Positions 60,532 through 64,000 of a stretch of 64,000 nucleotides of DNA are shown in pieces; the first letter of the stretch is position 1; each line of letters starts with the position of its first letter. Origin of the DNA: an uncultured Oribacterium sp. GTDB taxonomy: Bacteria > Bacillota > Clostridia > Lachnospirales > Lachnospiraceae. The notes beneath the pieces are model-generated. The model was not told the origin of the DNA and searched no databases. It worked only from the letters and a program-made list of their open reading frames with translations. The stretch lies in NCBI GenBank assembly GCA_946413525.1, contig CAMKKZ010000008.1, positions 62,001-126,000 on the forward strand, read 5' to 3'. The position numbers and the translations under genes were made by a program.

Positions 60532-60801
60532 CTACTGCTCCATGAGCCACTGCTGCCACTCCTTGCTGACCTTAATGACATCCTTCAGGAAGCGGACATA
60601 AAAGGGTCGTAAATCCTCACTGGGAATCTCCCGGCCATGCGCTTCGATGATTTTCTCTTCCTGAGCCTTGTCCTCGATGGGAATTCCCCTCTCCTTCTTC
60701 CATGAAGCGATAACGCGCACCGCCTCCATCCTTCGGACAAAGAGCCCCGCCATTTCCGTGTCCAGCCTCATGATTTCCTTCCTGGCTTCCTCAAGATCCA
60801 T
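60532..60801 (-). CDS. Chorismate mutase, AroQ class
   Basis: Chorismate mutase makes prephenate for phenylalanine and tyrosine synthesis. The 89-residue all-helical protein shows the AroQ pattern: ARKEIMRLDTEMAGLFVRRM, VIASWKKERGIPIEDKAQEEKII and FYVRFLKDVIKVSKEWQQWL. Catalytic Arg, Lys and Asp/Glu residues fit the monofunctional form. GAGGAGG precedes the start, and three family A repeats lie behind that. It is not close to other aro genes here. Confidence 0.9.
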   Translation of the reverse strand: MDLEEARKEIMRLDTEMAGLFVRRMEAVRVIASWKKERGIPIEDKAQEEKIIEAHGREIPSEDLRPFYVRFLKDVIKVSKEWQQWLMEQ

Positions 60802-60861
60802 GATCAGCCTCCTCTATATTCTGGCTTTTCTATATCAACGGCTTCCGGCCGTTCCAATTCC

Positions 60862-61073
60862 TCATCTATCAGAGTGGGTTTTTGCTACTCTGAATTCTGA
60901 CATAGCGAACCGCCTGCGGGGCAAATCGGCTCATCTATCAGAGTGGGTTTTTGCCGCTCTGAATTCTGACAAAGCGAACCGCTTGCGGAACAAACCGGCT
61001 CCCCTATTAGAGTGGGTTTTTGCCACTCTAATTTCATGACAAACCGATGCGGTATCGCACAGGCTACATGACT
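60862..61073 (-). repeat. Family A repeat, three tandem copies upstream of the chorismate mutase gene
   Basis: Copies start at about 60866, 60936 and 61004, all with TATYAGAGTGGGTTTTTGCY. The first two have GCGAACCGCYTGCGG in place of GATGCGGTATCGCA in the third. In transcript sense the AGAGTGG/CCACTCT hairpins remain perfect or nearly so. Confidence 0.9.
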
Positions 61074-61077
61074 TCCC

Positions 61078-63708
61078 TTAGTGCGCTTCCTCCCAGTTCC
61101 TGCCCTCCTTAGCGTCCGCAAGAAGCGGGACATTCATATTTGCCGCGCCCTGCATGCACTCCACCAGAAGCTTAAGCACGTCCTTTGCCTCGGACTCCGG
61201 CGCCTCCACCAGAAGCTCATCGTGCACCTGAAGCACGATGCGGGCCTGATAGCCCCCGCTCCTCAGGGTCCGGTTCACGGCATTCATCGCCTTCTTCATA
61301 ATGTCTGCAGCCGCGCCCTGGATCGGGGAATTCATGGCAACCCTTTCCCCAAAGCTCCTCCTCGCGAAATTGGAGGATTTAATGTCCGGAACCGGCCTGC
61401 GCCTGCCGAAGATGGTGGTGACATAGCCATGCTCCCTGGCGAAGGCCACCTGCTCGTCCAGGAAACGCTTGACGCCCGGATACGTTTCAAAGTAGCGTTC
61501 GATATACTCCTTCGCTTCCTTCCTGGAAATGCTGAGGCCCTCCGACAGCCCGAAGGCGGAAATGCCGTAGACGATCCCGAAATTCACGGCCTTCGCGTTC
61601 CTGCGGAGCTGGGGCGTAACCTCCGAAAGCGGCACGTGGAATACCTGGGAAGCCGTGACCGCGTGAATGTCATCGGCATGCCGGTAGGCGTCTATAAGCT
61701 TTTCATCACCGCTGAGGGATGCCAGTATGCGAAGCTCCACCTGGGAATAATCCGCGTCCAGGAAGACATGACCCGGTTTTGCCTCGAAAATCCTCCGGAA
61801 ACGCCGCCCCAGCTCCGTTCGCACGGGGATATTCTGGAGGTTCGGATCCGTGGAGGAAATACGTCCCGTGGCAGTCACCATCTGATTAAACTTCCCGTGA
61901 ATCCGCCCGTCCTCGGAAATACAGGACAAAAGCCCTTCCGCGTAAGTGGAATTAAGCTTCGATAGGGTGCGGTACTGCAGAATGTCGTCCACCACCTTGT
62001 ATTCGCCGGAAAGCTTTTCCAGCACATCGGCTGCCGTGGAATAGCCCGTCTTTGTCTTGCGGCCTCCCCGGAGGCCCATTTTTTCAAAAAGTATATGCCC
62101 TAGCTGCTGGGTGGAATTAATATTGAATTCCTCCCCGCATTCCCTGTAGATTTCTCCCGTAAGCCGCTCTATTCCCTCCCTAAGCTCCTTGCCAAAGTCC
62201 AAAAGAGCCTGCCTGTTGGCCAGCACCCCTTCCTTCTGCATATCATACAATGTATATACCAGGGGCATCTCGATTTCCCGGTAAAGCTCCCACTCGCCCA
62301 ACTCGCGGAGCTTCGCGAAAACCACATCCCGGCACCTTAGAGCCGTCACCGCCCCATAGGCGCAGGCCTTTTCCTGATCGGCAAGTTCCTTTTCAGTGGG
62401 CACATCCTCCTTAAGGAAATCCCCCGCCAGGCTCTCATATCCATACGCGTCCTTTAACGGGTTAATGAGATAGGCCGCGAGCGCCAGGTCCCAGACCCTC
62501 CCATCCGGCTCAAGGGAAAGCCCGTAAAGCTGTTCCTTCAAATTCAGCGTAAAAAGGTCGGCATTCGCGGAAAGCTCCCGCAGGGGGGTGGAAAAGTCAA
62601 AGCCCTGGAAACGGTAAAGCCTACCGTCAGCGGTGGCAAAAAACAGCACCGGCCCGTCCCCGCCGGAAGCGCCCTCGCCGGAAGCGCCCTCGCACAATGA
62701 AAAAGCCGCGCAGCCCTGCCGTCCCGCGTCCATAAAGGCGATCTTCGCCATATAAGCGTCTGAAACAGCCTTCCACTCCGGAAGTTCCATATCCCTCCGG
62801 GAATCAGGCAGGCTTTTCAGGGACTCCTCGAAACGCTTCAGGAAGGACTTGAATTCCAGCCTGCGCACCATGGCCAGGGAATCCTCGTTGAACATTTCCA
62901 GCGTGCCGGCCTCCTCCGGCCGAAACTCGATGGGCACGTCCGTTTTGATCCTGGCCAGCGTTTTCGACAGCACGGCGGACTCCTTATGATCCAGGAGCTC
63001 CTGGCCCGCCTTTGGCTTTCTTGGCACCTTGAAATCCGGATCCAGGGCATGCTCTATCGCGTCCTCGATGCAGTGATATTTCTCAATGATCCACTGAGCC
63101 GTCTTCGGCCCCATGCCCGGCACGCCCGGAATATTGTCCGAGCTGTCGCCCATCAGCGCCTTCAGGTCAATGAACTCCTCCGGTGTCACGCCCCATTCCG
63201 CCTTCACGTCCTTCGGATAATATGAATAAATCTCCGTCTGCCCCTTCGCCGTCTTCGGGATGCTGATCTTGACATGTTCCGCCGCGAGCTGCAGCATGTC
63301 CCGGTCCCCGGAAACAATCGTCACCTCCAGGCCCTGCTTTACCGCAAGGGCCGCCGCCGTCCCCAGGATGTCGTCCGCCTCAAAGCCCTCCATGGAAAGG
63401 ATCGGCACCTTCATGGACCTGAGCATGTCCTGAATCAGGGGAACCTGCTCATGCAGCTCCGGCGGCATGGGCTTCCTCGTCCCCTTATAAGCCTCATAAA
63501 GCTTATGCCTGAAGGTCGGCGCGTGAACGTCAAAAGCCACGGCAAGGTAATCCGCGCCCTCCGTGTCCAGCACCTTCATCAAAATATTAAGGAAACCATA
63601 TACCGCGTTCGTATGCAATCCTTCGGAGTTCGTAAGCTCCGGAATCCCATAGAAAGCCCTTGACAGAATGCTGTGTCCGTCAATAAGCAGAAGTCTTTTC
63701 CCTTCCAT
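61078..63708 (-). CDS. polA: DNA polymerase I
   Basis: The 876-residue enzyme joins an N-terminal 5'-3' exonuclease (LLIDGHSILSRAFYG, FEADDILGTAAALA, VSGDRDMLQLA), a central 3'-5' exonuclease fold and a C-terminal polymerase (DADYSQVELRILASLSGDE, RRNAKAVNFGIVYGISAFGL, VLQVHDELLVEAPE). The proofreading motif Asp-x-Glu is replaced (FFATADGRLYRF), so the 3'-5' exonuclease is probably inactive, as in many Firmicutes. A 15-bp repeat encodes GEGASGEGASGG in a loop of that domain. Its stop codon lies 5 bp from a family A cluster. Confidence 0.97.
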   Translation of the reverse strand: MEGKRLLLIDGHSILSRAFYGIPELTNSEGLHTNAVYGFLNILMKVLDTEGADYLAVAFDVHAPTFRHKLYEAYKGTRKPMPPELHEQVPLIQDMLRSMKVPILSMEGFEADDILGTAAALAVKQGLEVTIVSGDRDMLQLAAEHVKISIPKTAKGQTEIYSYYPKDVKAEWGVTPEEFIDLKALMGDSSDNIPGVPGMGPKTAQWIIEKYHCIEDAIEHALDPDFKVPRKPKAGQELLDHKESAVLSKTLARIKTDVPIEFRPEEAGTLEMFNEDSLAMVRRLEFKSFLKRFEESLKSLPDSRRDMELPEWKAVSDAYMAKIAFMDAGRQGCAAFSLCEGASGEGASGGDGPVLFFATADGRLYRFQGFDFSTPLRELSANADLFTLNLKEQLYGLSLEPDGRVWDLALAAYLINPLKDAYGYESLAGDFLKEDVPTEKELADQEKACAYGAVTALRCRDVVFAKLRELGEWELYREIEMPLVYTLYDMQKEGVLANRQALLDFGKELREGIERLTGEIYRECGEEFNINSTQQLGHILFEKMGLRGGRKTKTGYSTAADVLEKLSGEYKVVDDILQYRTLSKLNSTYAEGLLSCISEDGRIHGKFNQMVTATGRISSTDPNLQNIPVRTELGRRFRRIFEAKPGHVFLDADYSQVELRILASLSGDEKLIDAYRHADDIHAVTASQVFHVPLSEVTPQLRRNAKAVNFGIVYGISAFGLSEGLSISRKEAKEYIERYFETYPGVKRFLDEQVAFAREHGYVTTIFGRRRPVPDIKSSNFARRSFGERVAMNSPIQGAAADIMKKAMNAVNRTLRSGGYQARIVLQVHDELLVEAPESEAKDVLKLLVECMQGAANMNVPLLADAKEGRNWEEAH

Positions 63709-63768
63709 AAGCGCCCCCCGTCAGGCAAAAACAATAAGGCAGAAAAACAATTATTCCTTTATGTCAGA

Positions 63769-64000
63769 TTACAGGCCAAGGACCTTTTTTATAAATACGT
63801 TCTGTGAAACCCAGTTCAGGATGTGCGGAATCCAGATTCTGATCTGCATGATCAGTACAAACAGCACAGCCCAGAACGCGGCCGTATCCATGGAATATCG
63901 TCCCACCTTCCAGAACATCTCACGAATCAGATGAAACCTGGCCTGCTCCAGGGTCTTCCTGAATTCCTTGCTCAAATCCAGGGAATCATCCCCGCTGTCG
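63769..64000 (-). CDS. C-terminal part of a membrane-associated protein (runs off the window)
   Basis: The frame is open to the right edge of the window and ends at 63769. The visible 76 residues start DSGDDSLDLSKEFRKTLEQA and end in one hydrophobic segment (MDTAAFWAVLFVLIMQIRIWI). The family was not recognised. It lies 60 bp upstream of polA on the same strand. Confidence 0.5.
   Translation of the reverse strand, partial: DSGDDSLDLSKEFRKTLEQARFHLIREMFWKVGRYSMDTAAFWAVLFVLIMQIRIWIPHILNWVSQNVFIKKVLGL

Noticed and set aside
1..64000. tRNA or rRNA genes
   Set aside because: I looked in the gaps for cloverleaf-like sequence with a GGTTCGAAT-type T loop and found none that I could support.

Overview
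The window looks like chromosome from a gut- or rumen-type Clostridia, most likely Lachnospiraceae. The grounds are a Firmicutes-order S10-spc ribosomal protein cluster with a zinc-type S14, an S-box (SAM-I) leader on metK, a CIRCE element on clpB, a CsoR/CopA copper locus, a DUF6465-type protein and several small Lachnospiraceae-like protein families. This is recognition from memory; no database search was run. Most genes lie on the minus strand.

Layout. 1-6.9 kb: rpsJ-rplC-rplD-rplW-rplB-rpsS-rplV-rpsC-rplP-rpmC-rpsQ-rplN-rplX-rplE-rpsN (minus), behind a promoter and a structured leader of about 225 nt. 7-9.4 kb: a secreted cell-wall/glucan-binding repeat protein and an RlmI-like methyltransferase. 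9.4-10.7 kb: no protein gene of normal size, but a promoter, about 690 nt of hairpin-rich sequence and a terminator, which I read as a large structured non-coding RNA. 10.7-15.3 kb: metA (predicted acetyl-CoA type), a SAM-I riboswitch and metK, and ilvE. 15.9-26.2 kb: an acidic lipoprotein, a DUF6465 protein interrupted in frame by a palindromic repeat, a PHP phosphoesterase, an SLC13-type permease, a cytosolic pectinesterase, a flippase-methyltransferase fusion and a glycosyltransferase. 26.5-30 kb: csoR-copA with operator palindromes and a CopZ-like domain that has its own ribosome binding site. 30-36.7 kb: an AlkZ-related protein fused to an alpha-CTD-like domain, then a decayed accessory zone with a toxin-antitoxin-like remnant, a NamZ/DUF1343 fragment, a GuaA without its amidotransferase half, and an AAA ATPase whose partner gene is cut off by a repeat. 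36.7-45 kb: clpB with CIRCE, a ConA-like protein, a repeat-rich lipoprotein, a small inverted-repeat cassette and a UvrA-like protein. 45-55 kb: a zinc-ribbon/PYQQ-repeat membrane protein, a LURP-one protein, an RsbU/SpoIIE phosphatase, rtcB, an Fe-S aldo-keto reductase and a GNAT. 55.4-64 kb: an orphan citF, a solitary CARF-HEPN-like (Csx1/Csm6/TM1812-type) protein, a SpoU-family RNA methyltransferase, chorismate mutase, polA and the end of a membrane protein gene.

The intergenic DNA is dominated by dispersed palindromic repeats, named here for reference. Family A is about 70 bp, one to three copies, usually directly against the Shine-Dalgarno of the next minus-strand gene, with a hairpin whose arms covary between copies. 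Family B is about 118 bp and made of four consecutive hairpins. Family C is about 85-110 bp around a long AT-rich hairpin and is found once inside a reading frame. Family D is a GC-rich palindrome next to terminators. Tandem duplications of gene ends (SpoU-family methyltransferase 5' end, rtcB 3' end and others) are also common.

The most interesting items are the 9.8-10.5 kb RNA candidate, the solitary CARF-HEPN protein with no CRISPR locus in view, the covarying family A hairpin, the coding insertion of family C, the AlkZ/alpha-CTD fusion and the AAA ATPase with its truncated TOPRIM-like partner.
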